Assembly (NCBI GenBank): GCA_034509755.1 | Contig: CM067555.1 | Span: forward strand, 26,052,142 to 26,116,141 | From: Anisodus tanguticus | Taxonomy: Eukaryota; Streptophyta; Magnoliopsida; Solanales; Solanaceae | Length of the DNA stretch: 64,000 bases | Direction: 5' to 3' | Shown here: positions 9,512-20,682 of the stretch, in pieces | How positions within the stretch are numbered: the first letter of the stretch is position 1 | Layout of the letters: each line of letters begins with the position of its first letter | Made by a program: the position numbers and the translations under genes | The notes under the pieces: generated by a model | The model's input: the letters and a program-made list of their open reading frames with translations, nothing else | The model's database searches: none | Told to the model about the DNA's origin: nothing

Positions 9512-11495
9512 AGAGACGGTCCATCAAGTGAACCATTAACCTATAGCGGTGTAGTATTTTTGACGGGGTTAAATCGGGTCTCTTTATTTTGAGACTCATT
9601 TTTCTACCGCTAGACCTAGAACTCCCATGAAATCCTATCAAGGTTTCATAACACCCTAAGGTTGAATCTAAGGCTAATCACACAATATTAACGTGATAAT
9701 CCCAGTGGTAATTGCAAGAATCATCTTCTACAAAGTGAATCAATTTTTGGAAACCTCCAGTATGGGATAAGTTGCTTCTCTAAGGATATTTGGATGTATA
9801 AAAGTAAGCATTTATCCTCCTCTACTTATGTTTATGATTAATTGATGATTTGGAGAAAGTTATGAAAGGAGTTTCATGATCAAAACTTTGTAAACTTATG
9901 AATTCTTCGTAGTAGAAGTTGTTGGGTTGTTTCACTCTAAGTATGAATGGAATTGGATAATTGGATTGATTGTGTACATTATGGATTAAGAAGAATATGG
10001 TTTGAAGGATTGTAAAATTGAATCACATAAGACTTTCTCTATAAGAAAAAATAAAGAATCATTTATGCTTAAAATTGTCGAAGAACGCCTTCGTGAGTTT
10101 TCTATGAAAATTGTGTTTTGGAGAACAGTGGGATCTAATTATATAAGAACCCTTTGTAAAAAAATATTAAGAACCCGAGGTGGTCAAGATTGTCGATAAG
10201 ATGCCTAAGTGAAGTTTCTCTAAGGAAATTGAATGCGATATTGATGTAAACTTATTGTGTGGTATAGATAGTCACCTGTAAGAGAAACGAGGGTTTATAG
10301 AATGATTGTAGCGACAACAACCAGGTATGTTAAGGCATACTCTTTCATTCTTTTGCATGATCTATGAATAACGTAATTATAGTGATGTCACATAAAAAAT
10401 GAACTCTATTCTTGAGATTAAAAGCTTGTGAACCTCATTGTTTCATGTTGACATATAATTCCTGGATTTTATTATTGTTCCTTCTCAAAGACACTTCTCG
10501 CCTTGTTTTCTCTAAAGCATATATTTTTCTTATGACTCTTGTCGTCTCTCAGATAATTGATACAAACACAACTACATAACAACAATCAGAGGATAACGAC
10601 ACTGACTCACTCCGATTGGTTTCATAAGGCCCTTCAGAGTCTATCTTTCATTGCACTTATATATATGTAGCTATTTTCTTACTGAGTCATGCTATAGTTA
10701 GCTCGGTACGACACGTTGATGTGTAACCAGCTGCACTTGGTTTTGATGTTATCGAGTTCCACATCTAGGCCGGGTACGACCAAGTCCTCATCAAGGATGG
10801 GTACGATATATATGTATTATGACATGATTTTCCCAAAGAGAGGCTAGATATTACATTATTGGTCCCCACTAAGCGACCTAAGTTTTATAAACATGCATAG
10901 TTTTTCATGATTTTGACAAGTAGGCCCTAAGAGGCTTATTATGAGTTTCAGGTTAACTTTTGTATCCTTATCTCTTATGATATGTCTTATGTCTACATTG
11001 GTTATCCACTTTACATATTTAGTACATCTTTTATAATGATGTCCCTTTCTGGGGACACTGCATTTCAAGCCCGTAGGTACCAATAGAGATGCAGATGATT
11101 TCCCCAGAGTAGGACTCAGCTCAGCTGGATGTCATCACGCTCCATTCTTCCAGAGTTGTATAGTAAGATGATAGGTTTGATGGATATGCATATGTATATA
11201 GTTGGGTGTGGCGGGGCCTTATATTGACTAGTTATTGTCAGTATACTCTTTAGAGACTTTTAGACAGTGTGTTATGTGTGGTAGTCATGTGTGGCCTTAT
11301 CAACCTCTTCAGTAGATTTATTATGTGTATGTCGACCTTGTTATAGATATGTATGGTTTGGGCCTTTTCTGATTATAGGTGGCTATATTCTTGTTCAGTT
11401 GATTATGTGTCAGAGGATTTGTTGGCCCAAGAATTGTTGTATGTCTCTCAGGTATTAGGATCGATACGCTTAGGCCTTAGGGCGTCGTTTAGAAA
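9512..11495 (+). repeat. LTR-A, right part (3' end truncated)
   Basis: Continuation of LTR-A after the pararetrovirus. From about 10520 it matches the U3/R/U5 body of the element D LTRs: AGGATAACGAC, the TTAGTACATCTTTTATAATGATGTCCC stretch (about 11018-11044; compare 57330), GTAGGTACCAATAGAGATG, and repeated GGCCTTATC-type phrases. It ends with ..GGCCTTAGGGCGTCG and lacks the expected CACACCCC...TGTGACA terminus and primer-binding site. The sequence then switches straight into integrase code of element B1, so the right end was removed by deletion or recombination. No gene in this 2 kb. Confidence 0.6.
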
Positions 11496-12760
11496 TTCTC
11501 GTACCACAACAAAGTTTTGGAAGTTCTCCTAGAAAGGTTTGAGAACTTAGGAAAACCCTGTCATAGTTTAACCCTCAACAACCCATCAAGTAAAATACAT
11601 GATTTAGACACTCGATAATATACTATAGATACGTTGCTAGATTTTAAAAGGAAGTAGAATGATAATCTACCCAACAATGAGTTCACATAATGTTGCAGTT
11701 ATTGATATAATATCAAGATTATTCCTTGTGAGGCCTCATATGGCCATACTATGGGCCTCTTATTGGTTGGTTCGATGTGAAAGAACTGCAGATCTCTAAT
11801 TGGCTGGTTTGAAGTGGGTGAAGATGAGTTGTTAGGTCCCGATTTGGTTTAGCAAGTAGTAGAGAAAGTAAAGCTGATCTAGGAGCGATTATTGACCACC
11901 CAATGTCGGCAGAACTTTTATTCAGATGTTTGGCGCCAAATTAGTCGTCAATGATTGGGTATTCATAAAAGTTTTGCCTATGAAAGGCATAATGAGATTC
12001 AACAAGAAGGGGAAGCGTTGCCCTAGATACGTAGGAATGTATAAGATTAGTTGAAGAATTGGCCAGGTGGCCTATGAGCTTGAGTTACCTCCAGAATTGG
12101 AGGCACTCCATCTAGTGTTTCATATACCGATGCTTCGGAAGTGTATAAGAAACTCTTATGTATTACTCATGTGGAGGATATTCCGATTATAGAGGACTTG
12201 TCCTATCAAGAGGTCCCATTTGCTATCCTAGATTGTCATGTCTGAAAGTTGCGAACTAAAGAGGTAACCTCCTTTAGAAGTGTCATAGGGAAACAATAAT
12301 GTAGAATAGATGATAGATGAGGCTAATGATGAAATGAGATCGAGATATCCTAAATTATTCCCGACAACAGGTTTATGTTAACACTTGTGAAATATGATTT
12401 CCTTATCCCTATCCCATAGTAGTAAACTTACCTTATATACCTTGTATAGGTGATGATTATAGAAAAGATGTGACATATGCATCCAAGATTTTTAACATGG
12501 ATGTCAGAGGTGAGTTATGGCCTCCTTTATTGATCTCTTGATAGATAAATGATAAATTGATGGGCAATGCCGATGTGATCTTAATGGTTATTGTATGGCC
12601 CTGTGTGGCGTGTGTTATATTTTCTAGCTGCGTGGTAAGTTTGGGATAGTCATGTTTCTAGGGAAAACTCTGCCAGAATTTCTGGTAAACCACTAAGATT
12701 TAGAACTCCTAAAGTATGTTACCCCAACATTCGAGGATGAATGTTGTGATAGGGGAAGGA
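11496..12760 (+). pseudogene. Element B1: 3' part of a chromovirus interior (integrase to polypurine tract)
   Basis: 5'-truncated interior. In order: integrase core remnant (about 11505-11640) parallel to 24320-24470; the integrase C-terminal phrase GWFEVGEDELLGPDLV (about 11801-11850); basic region; YELELPPELEALHLVFH with PMLRKC (12072-12143), the junction before the chromodomain; chromodomain remnant ending SRYPKLFPTTGLC at about 12340-12380; a 3' untranslated stretch; then the polypurine tract AGGGGAAGGA (12751-12760). Integrase inserts the cDNA and the chromodomain steers it to chromatin. Stops and frame changes occur throughout. Its 3' LTR is the LTR-B that also serves interior B2, so B1 and B2 form a tandem. 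Confidence 0.75.
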
Positions 12761-13377
12761 TGTTACACCCCAAAGTTCACGTCGAATCATGTCATTGAAA
12801 GACCTAAGTAGTATGGGAAAATACGAACACTTTTAAAAGCATAAAGATGGTCCAAAATTGGTATAAGAAAGTTTCGAGAAGTGTAGAAGCTAAATGAATC
12901 AAAGAATGCTCCTTTCATCATATGTTGAAGATTGGACAGCCCTTGAAAATAATCCACGGCCCGTGAAAGGTTTTCATGGATCGTGAAAAGGATGGCACCA
13001 CCGTGAACCTTATAAAGAAACTTGTTGAAATCTTTCCACGAATCACGGTGGAAACACGGTTGTGACTATAATTGATGGTGGTAGTAGCCACCATATAACC
13101 ACCGTGAAATAAGTCATGGACTCTGAATAGTGAGGTGGTGGAGAATTTCTTAAAGGTCTTAGCTCAATCTTATCCTCATTTCACTACATTTTCAACCATA
13201 AACAACTCCTTATACTCTCTCAAAGATCTCCAAAAGGTTGTAATTCAAGTTAATATTTGAAGTTGTTAACATAAATCTTTAATCGGGAAGTTCATGGAAA
13301 TAGTCATCTACATCTTCTCTCATAGATAATGAGTTTAAGGCTTAGTTGCTGAAGATTTAAATGTGTTAAAAGGCTAG
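12761..13377 (+). repeat. LTR-B, left part
   Basis: Starts TGTTACACCCCAAAGTTCACG after a polypurine tract. It carries CACCGTGAA / TTCACGGTG dyads and aligns over its length with LTR-B' (47968-48436), roughly 80 percent by eye. It is interrupted at 13377 by element N and continues at 18977. Proof of continuity: 13240-13377 plus 18977 onward reads colinearly with 57843-58100. Confidence 0.85.
13373..13377. repeat. Target-site duplication GCTAG, left copy (element N)
   Basis: GCTAG immediately before the TGATGG end of N. The identical pentamer follows the CCATCA end at 18972-18976. Confidence 0.9.
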
Positions 13378-15282
13378 TGATGGAAAAATCCCCGTGATCT
13401 CAGGGTTCCAATTTTATCCTCGATGTGCTAAGCTCGAAGTTCTAAAGATGCTTAATCATCCAATGATAATATGCTTATTATGGCATGGAAAATGGAATGG
13501 CATTGGGCTTATTACGTGAATGTTCAAGTACATATTTTATTCGGCTTTGTATGTAGGTCTTGGCCGAAGACCATATTTTCTTTTAGCTTTTTGTTTTCTT
13601 TTATTTCTTAGCTTAGCTTTTATCTCTTAGCTTATGACATAGTAGGGAATGGAATAACTACCTTAGGACACAATTAATAGGTCATGTAAGGGATGGCAAA
13701 ACCGAGAGTCCTTGTCACAAGATGACTAGGCGAAAAGGTCTTCGAAGAAGATGACTCAGCCGTGAGTTGGAGGACAAGTTGGCAAGGACAAGGATGATCT
13801 AGAAGATGAGGCTTCCAAGATAACAATTCATGAATGGAAGTCTTCAAAGTTTTCCTAGGGCAGATGAAGAGGGTTGGCCGAAATGGCTTGTCAACCAAGA
13901 ACAAAGAATGGAAGCTTCCAAACTCATTCCAAGAAGATGTGATCCTTGAAGTGCACAATCCATTCCCTCTTCGACTTGGACTCCACAAAGGGATGTGAAA
14001 CAGATTAAGCTTAATCTTGTCTCCAAGAAAAGCCAAACCATTTCACATTACTCACAATGGCCGAAAAGCAACTTGGTCCCCAAGCCAATTCAACCCCTTT
14101 CACACTTCGGTGGAACTTCCTCAAAGTTGTGGACTTTTATATTCATTCTAGAATAGTCTTTTGTTTACTATAAATAGGAACCTTATGACTTGTAAATGAG
14201 GAGAGTTGATTGATAGAAAAACTTGAGTGTTTACTCATTTGCTAATTGTATTCACTTGTGTGTGTCTACTCTTAGTCGGTTCTTGTGTGAGCCAAACCCT
14301 TGGTGTAAGTTTAGCTAAGACTGTGTGACTTAGTTTAACCCAAGCTAAGGTTTCCATTCGGTGTAAGTATGGTTAAGACTGTGTGACTTAACTAAACCCA
14401 AGCTTGAGGAACCGCCTTGGTGGTAAGAGAACGTTGGAACTTGTGTGATCCAACCTAGCATAAGCTTAGGGTCTATCTTAAGGTTTCCGGCCAATCTTGC
14501 TTGGTTAGTATTCGGGCTTGTACTTAGAAACTCCGGTCTAGTCCTTGTTAAATTGGTCACCCTCATTAAGGTGTCTACTTGGTCATTAAAACCCCCTTGT
14601 CATTATCCTTACCATATAAACCTCCTTTCACTACAACCACAATAACAAACACTTAACCTAAAACGTACCAACCAACACTTGGTTTGTTTCCTCGGGTTTG
14701 TACCTTGCATCCCGTGTCCATACCTCATCGAAGACATCTAATTCATTTCACCCCCACACTCCAGAATACATTACAACCATCCTCCACAAAGGCCAAATCC
14801 CGAAACCACTCACAAAGTCCCGTCCAATCCCAACAATACACAAACAGTCCACTACAATCACCAACCGAGACCTCACTGCCTCAGTTTAGTCCCGCAGCAT
14901 TAACACCACCAAACCACAATTTCCAGAGAATATTCCTGACCCTCAACACACCTGGAACACCTCCACACAAGGACTCAGTCCTTTTCCAACTACATCTACC
15001 CGAAACAGTCTCTCAATCACTGTTCTCGACTTGTTCCGGAACTTGCCAACATCAAACTACCAACACCCAAGTATATTACTGACCCTCCGTCCATCCACAA
15101 CCACTACTCAAGACGCCCCAAAACAATTCCCTCTAAACCTTCCCAAAACCGCCTCCATATACCACTCCCTCGCCCAAACCGAGAACCCAAAACAGTCCTT
15201 TTTGTGCTCTCTATTGGGGTCAACCCGACTGTCTTCAACACCCGAACCACTTACCTATCCAAACCACTCCTTATATCCATCA
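13378..15282 (+). repeat. 5' LTR of element N
   Basis: 1905 bp, TGATGG...CCATCA. Holds a TATA box (14169-14176), imperfect repeats of about 65-70 bp around 14280-14460 (units ending AACCCAAGCT), and a strongly G-poor, A/C-rich last 650 bp. Small reading frames here (for example 14684-15082, Ser/Pro/Thr-rich) recur in the 3' LTR but look like a by-product of the composition. The first 160 bp match the LTR2 start almost base for base. Confidence 0.9.
14169..14176 (+). promoter_or_regulatory. TATA box of N 5' LTR
   Basis: TATAAATA in a CTATAAATAGGAACC context, repeated in the 3' LTR at 17824-17831. A good candidate for the element's pol II promoter. Confidence 0.65.
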
Positions 15283-15285
15283 TAT

Positions 15286-15298
15286 TGGTATCATAGCG
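15286..15298 (+). other. Primer-binding site of element N
   Basis: TGGTATCATAGCG, three bases after the 5' LTR end. It matches the usual initiator-tRNA-Met primer sequence TGGTATCAGAGC with one change (G to T). Confidence 0.85.
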
Positions 15299-15326
15299 AG
15301 GCAATCCCTTCCCACTCTTTGACGCT

Positions 15327-15662
15327 ATGGCTCACATAAACAAAGAAAAGCAAAAGGAGACACAAGGGGAGCAACGATTTCACACACGTTGCAAAATAAA
15401 GGATAGAGTATTCCATGTGATTATTGATGAAAGAAGTGGTGTCAAATTGGACTCCGTGGAAATGGTGGACAAGTTAAAACTACCCACCCGCAATCATCCA
15501 AATCCATATGATCTCCAATGGGGGAACCAAGACGAAAAGCTAAGAATCATAAAACAAACTCTTAGCTTTTGGATTGGAACATATGAAGATAAGGTATGGT
15601 GTGACATCCTCCCTATGGAGACATGTCATATTTTATTGGGAAACCATGGAAACTTGATGTAA
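15327..15662 (+). pseudogene. Element N protease-like ORF
   Basis: A 111-residue open frame beginning MAHINKEK. Residues about 20-108 have the layout of a plant gypsy retropepsin: HTRCKIKDRVFHVIID at the active site, LPTRNHPNPYDLQW in the flap/middle region, IGTYEDKVWCDILPM and HILLG near the C-terminus. The active-site triplet is altered: after IID comes ERSG instead of D-S/G-G, so the Asp survives but the motif is damaged. It starts 29 bases after the primer-binding site, so no room is left for gag. The following coding stretch is in another frame. Confidence 0.7.
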
Positions 15663-15720
15663 TGGCACAACATGATGAAGGAATACTTATTCCTTTCGAA
15701 AAGATGATAAGAAGATCCGG

Positions 15721-17153
15721 TTGGTGCCGATGTCATCTAGTGAAGTGAAAGACATGAAAGTCCGACGCACCAAGAAGCGCGAAGCCAAAACCCTCTTACT
15801 TGAAGCACAAATGAGAGAAGAGGAATCCAAGAAGTGGAGTCCTATGGACTCATGGGCATGCAAGGAAAAGGAGAACGTTGCGGTGGAAAGTATCGACGGA
15901 GAGGAACGTTCATATGATCTTACATTTGAAACACCACCAATGAAAGATAATGAACTTGCTCTTGATTTATTTTCAAAAAGCTCATTGTCTACTAACCGAG
16001 ACCATGGATGTCAAGAATAAGAATTGGAAGACAAAGAACATGACAGAAAGTGCCTTAGTCCCCACACTACTCCATCCGAAGTAGGAACTAACCGAGGTTG
16101 GTTCAAGAACACAAGTGTTGTCCGAGATCATGAGTTGTCTCTCTCTTGTCCTCATATCACCAGAGGTTTCGGACTCCTTACTACCCCTATTTCGACCGTG
16201 GAGCCATCAATTAAAATTGAACATGATGCTAGAGGAATCGGTGTGGATCCCGTCCTAACTCAAGACCAAAAGTCCATTGCTCTCTCTCGTCCACTATTTC
16301 CATGTAAGGACTTGTTCATCAAGGGACCCTTGGTACATTGGAGACACTTAACTTGTCTTATGTGTGGCTCATTGGACTTAACTACACTTAAGGAAGGAAG
16401 GTACAATCAAATTCCAAGAGCGGACCACCCTTGCAAGATATTAGCCTTCAAGATCGAGTGTGATTTGTGTGAAGAACTTGTGAGGCCATTTGAGTTGTGC
16501 AATATTCCAAACTCTTCCATGAGCTTCATGCACAACATGCTCCAATAACTCATAGGTTACACCACATCATCCGAGGTCATGTGTGATAAGCCAATCACGG
16601 TGGAACCTTGCCAAAGATGGTCCGAGCCTATGGGGACCATTGCGGTAAATGGTTACTTTAGTGCGGCTTCTTCCTTTCATCATGACATGAGGAATTGTTG
16701 TAACCTTGCTTCCCGTATCAACAAACAAATGAGGAAATGTGAGTATGAATGGTTCCAAGGAGCAACAAGAGTCTTTGAAGTCTTGAAGGAACAGATTTGT
16801 GAAGCCACGGTCCTATCCGTGCCAAACCGTGAAAGGTCATTAAGCATCAAACATAAAACGAGAGTTGGTGCCATCTTTTGCCCGAGCAAATAATGGAATG
16901 ATGAACAATGCCGTCATTTTATCTATGACAAAGCATTAGATTGTATGAGAAGCATGACACTATAAGGACACCATTCGAAACCAATTGGCTTTTATTAGGA
17001 TCGGTACTTGGCAAAGTTTGAGGAAGGCGTCCATAAAATAAAAATTCCGGTCCTAACTAATGGTGAACATGTTGGATCGACACTTGTTGTTTGGAAATTT
17101 ATTTTTCTAGACAGCGCGAATTCGGGGAAGAATTCTTTCAAAGAAGGGGAGTC
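15721..17153 (+). pseudogene. Element N interior reading frame (unknown centre, RNase H scrap, pol 3' tail)
   Basis: One reading frame runs nearly from 15721 to the LTR, with stops only at 16018, 16546, 16891 and a few up to 17000. Its N-terminal 100 residues are charged (Lys/Glu-rich), as expected of a protease-RT linker. About 16024-16548 is unrecognised and contains two C-x2-C pairs (CLMC and CDLC). About 16733-16893 reads EYEWFQGATRVFEVLKEQ followed by EATVLSVPNRERSLSI, the start of the gypsy RNase H domain with its catalytic Asp not visible. The last stretch ends NSFKEGESD just before the LTR, like the C-terminal tail of autonomous relatives. The polymerase core and integrase are absent: a deletion derivative. 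Confidence 0.6.
17140..17153 (+). other. Polypurine tract of element N
   Basis: AAAGAAGGGGAG followed by TC, directly before the TGATGG start of the 3' LTR. Confidence 0.75.
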
Positions 17154-18971
17154 TGATGGAAAATTCCCCGTGATCTCAGGGTTCCAATTTTATCCTCGAT
17201 GTGCTAAGCTCTTAGTTCCGGAGATGCTTAATCATCCGATGATAATGTGCTTATTATGGCATGGAAAATGGAATGGCATTTGGCTTATTACGTGAATGTT
17301 CAAGTACATGTTTTATTCGGCTTTCTATGTAGGTCTTGGCTGAAGACCATATTTTCTTTTATCTTTTTGTTTTCTTTTATTTCATAGCTTAGCTTTTAGC
17401 TCTTAGCTTAGGACATAGTAGGAAATGGAATAACTACCTTAGGACACAATTAATAGGTCATGTAAGGGTGGCAAAACCGAGAGTCCTTAGCATAAGATGA
17501 CTAGGCGAAAAGGTCTTCGAAGAAGATGACTAAGCCGTAAGTTGGAGGACAAGAACAAAGAATGGAAGCTTCCAAACCCATTCAAAGAAGATGCGATCCT
17601 TGAAGTGCACAATCCATTCCCTCTTCGACTTGGACTCAACAAAGGGATGTGAAAGGGATTAAGCTTAATCCTTATCTCCAAGAAAAGCCAAACCATTTCA
17701 CATTACTCACAATGGCCGAAAAGCAACTTGGTCCCCAAGCCAATACAACCCCTTTCACACTTCGGCCGAATGTCCTCAAAGTTGTGGAATTTTATATTCT
17801 TTCTAGAATAGTCTTTTGCTTACTATAAATAGGAACCTTAGGACTTGTAAATGAGGAGAGTTGATTGATAGAAAAACTTGAGTGTTTACTCATTTGCTAA
17901 TTGTATTCACTTGTGTGTGTCTACTCTTAGTCGCTTCTTGTGTGAGCTAAACCCTTGGTGTAAGTTTAGCTAGGATTGTATGACTTAGTTGAACCCAAAC
18001 TAAGGTTTCCCTTCGGTGCAAGTTTGGTTAAGACTTTGTGACTTAACTAAACCCAAGCTTGAGGAACCTCCTTGGTGGTAAGTGAACGTTGGAACTTGTG
18101 TGATCCAACCTAGCCTAAGCTTAGGGTCTATCTTAAGGTTTCCGGCCAACCTTGCTTGGTTTGTATTCGGGCTTGTACTTAGCAACCCCCGTCTAGTCCT
18201 TAAATTGGGCACCCTCATTAAGGTGTTGACTTGGGAATTAAAACCCCCTTTTCATTATCCTTACCATATCAACCACATTCCACTACAACCACAATAACCA
18301 AACTCTTAACCCAAAACGTACCAACCAATACTTTGTTTGTGTCCTCGGGTTTGTACCGTGCATCCCGTGTCCATCCCTCATCCAAGCCATCTCATTCCTT
18401 TCACCCCCACACTCCAGAATACATTACAACCATCCTCCACAAAGGCCATGTCCCTAAACCATCCACAAAGTCCCATCCAATCCCAACTATACACAAACAG
18501 TCCACTACAATCACCAACCGAGACCTCATTGCCTCAGTTTAGTCCCGCCATATTCCGACCACCAAACCACCCATTCCCAAGCATATTACAGACCACAACA
18601 TACCTGAAACACCTCCACAAAATTCCTCAGTTCGTTTTCAACTATATCTACCCAAAACAGTCTCTTAATTCCACACTGCCCGGCACTAACGCCCCAACTG
18701 AGTACCTCACTGTTCTCAACTTGTTCCGGAACATTCCAATATCAAAATACCAACAACCAAGTATATTACTGACCCTCAGTCCATCCACAACCACTCCTCA
18801 AGACTCCCCAAAACAATTCCCTCTACACCTTCCCGCAGTTGCCTCCAATACCACTCCCTCGCCCAAACTGAGAACCCAAAACAATCCTCTTTGTGCTCTC
18901 TATACGGGTCAACCTGACTATCTTCAACACCCGACCCACTTACCTATCCAACCCGCTCCTTATATCCATCA
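17154..18971 (+). repeat. 3' LTR of element N
   Basis: 1818 bp, TGATGG...CCATCA. Colinear with the 5' LTR apart from several small indels (for example about 55 bp missing around 17548 relative to 13770-13900). TATA box at 17824-17831. The G-poor final section recurs (18290-18971) and gives a 233-codon Pro/Ser/Thr-rich frame (18337-19038) that runs out of the LTR into host sequence, so it is not a real gene. Confidence 0.9.
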
Positions 18972-18976
18972 GCTAG
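18972..18976. repeat. Target-site duplication GCTAG, right copy (element N)
   Basis: Identical to 13373-13377; follows CCATCA at the end of the 3' LTR. Confidence 0.9.
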
Positions 18977-20666
18977 TTTTGGACCTTGAGGTAAGATTTA
19001 TCTTCTCCTCCTTGTGTTTGAATTCCTACAAGTTATAGTGAGTTGTTTTGGACAAGAGTTTGTAACTCACTCTTTGAAAGGCCATAGATTTCTCTTGTGT
19101 TGATGTTGAGATGCATATATGAAGCCATGGTTATGGATTGAAGTGTTAGATTGTTTGGTTGTATTGGGGAGTTAAGAAGAAGGTTTGAAGAAGCTAGTTG
19201 TGTTGATAGATGTTGGTTTTCATTATTCAAGAACATGATATTCTAAATGAACTCTAGATGCTCAACGAGATGTCTAAGTGAAATGACTTATAGTTGTTGA
19301 TTGATTTTGATTCAAAACATTCGTGCTATGTATATTATCGTTCATAGGACATATGGAGACTCGTGAGATCCTTTAGCTAAGGCGATAAATGTATGTAATG
19401 GCTAACCCTTCTTTCAAAGCATGAATTTTGAACTATATATCATTTCCCAAAAGAGCAAATGTCTTAAAAGTGTATTATACTCTTGAGTTGACTATCCCTT
19501 CTCGGGAGTACTTTCCTATCTTATATTATATCTGTCTAGGTTGGATTTTTTCAACTATTATTATGAGCTTATTGAGTTTCATAGTCCTCCTAAAAGGAGC
19601 TTACCAAAAGATTTATTCCTAAGAGTTGACCACATGTCTAAAATTAAAAGAAAGTGTTTTTAAGAATTAAAAGAGCCAAGAGTCCTATATTACTATGATA
19701 TATGTATATATGTATGTTATGAACTCCAGGGACTATAACCGAAGGGAAAACACCTAGGGATATAATTAGAGGCCGACAAAATATATATAAACACCCTGGG
19801 ATATAATTGGAAGGAAAGAAAGTATATAAATACACCGAGCTATAACAGGAGGGTGAGAAAGTATATATAAACACCTTGGGCTATAATCGGAGGAAAATGA
19901 ACTATATAAACACCCCGATCTATAACCGGAGGGCGATAAAGTAAGTATATATGTATGTATATGAGTACCAGTATTGTTTCATAGTTTAATTGATCGTCTT
20001 GTGTATCATTCAGGTTATCAGGTTACCTTTTATGCTCTAATTTAAAACTAGTACTTTCATAATGTTATTTGTCTTACATACAGGTACATTCCATTCGTAC
20101 TGGCGTCCCTTTTTCCTGGGGTGCTTCATTTCATGCTACAGGTTTAGGTAGAGGTACAGATAGACCTCCTCGGTAGGATCTTGTTGAGCTTAATTATTGA
20201 TTGGTAAGCTTAATTTATTTTGAGGCTACCGAGTCAGAGGTCGTGAACTGAGTCTTTTGTATATATACACATGATAGGTAGCTTAATTGTCCTTACCATA
20301 TGATAGTTATGTTTTCTTAGATGCTTGTATACCTAGTATATATGTCAAGATGTCTTGTATGGCCTTGTCGGCCTGGATATTGTTCAGTTGGTCTGTGCGA
20401 TAACCTTGCCGGCCTTTTATTTGTATGTAAATATCCGTTTTGGGCTTGTTTATCATTCTTGTTGAGATGTCCAGATGACGTCCTATGTTTTCAGATTGTG
20501 GCCTTGTTATCCCTATCTGTATGTTCGTTATACCTCCATATCCATCATGGTTGTTATGGCCTTGTCGGTCAAATTTTTTGTAAGATTAGATGTTATTTTT
20601 CAGAGTGGTATGCTTGGGCAAATGAGGCACCAGGTGCCGGCCACACCCCCATATTGGGGTGTGACA
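18977..20666 (+). repeat. LTR-B, right part
   Basis: Resumes LTR-B after element N and ends GGGGTGTGACA (20656-20666), with primer-binding site TGGTATCAGAG starting 20671. It aligns with 57960-58991 plus 61702-62268. It includes a short tandem repeat (19727-19946), the TACATTCCATTCGTACTGGCGTCCC phrase (about 20085), which is the uninterrupted version of the site hit by solo LTR S, and GGCCTTGTCGG-type repeats near the end. The 145-codon frame at 20321-20758 crosses the LTR end and the primer-binding site and is not a gene. Confidence 0.85.
19727..19946 (+). repeat. Minisatellite inside LTR-B, about 40-bp units
   Basis: Five to five and a half units of consensus form CC.GG.TATAA..GGAGG followed by AAGTATATATAAACAC, 39-42 bp each, imperfect. 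The partner LTR-B' has only about one and a half units (58724-58780), so the array expanded or collapsed in one LTR. Confidence 0.8.
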
Positions 20667-20670
20667 AACG

Positions 20671-20682
20671 TGGTATCAGAGT
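20671..20682 (+). other. Primer-binding site of element B2
   Basis: TGGTATCAGAGT, four bases after the LTR-B end; 11 of 12 match to the usual tRNA-Met primer sequence. It shows that LTR-B acted as a 5' LTR for B2 as well as a 3' LTR for B1. Confidence 0.85.

Larger units (their letters stand above)
13378..18971 (+). mobile_element. Element N: non-autonomous Ty3/gypsy LTR retrotransposon, structurally complete
   Basis: A 5.6 kb element with two LTRs (13378-15282 and 17154-18971) bounded by TGATGG...CCATCA. It has a tRNA-Met type primer-binding site after the 5' LTR, a purine tract before the 3' LTR and perfect 5-bp target duplications (GCTAG). The interior is only 1.87 kb, with a protease frame and an RNase H scrap, but no recognisable Gag, polymerase core or integrase, so it must have been mobilised by a related autonomous element. 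Because both LTRs and the TSD are well kept, it is among the younger insertions here. It lies inside LTR-B. Confidence 0.9.

Noticed and set aside
13674..14041. Minus-strand frames of 120 and 65 codons in the N 5' LTR
   Set aside because: Lie in LTR U3; the 3' LTR has a deletion in the same frame and no conservation of the reading frame.
18337..19038. 233-codon Pro/Ser/Thr-rich frame
   Set aside because: Begins in the G-poor LTR of element N and runs across the target duplication into LTR-B. Low-G composition explains the lack of stops.
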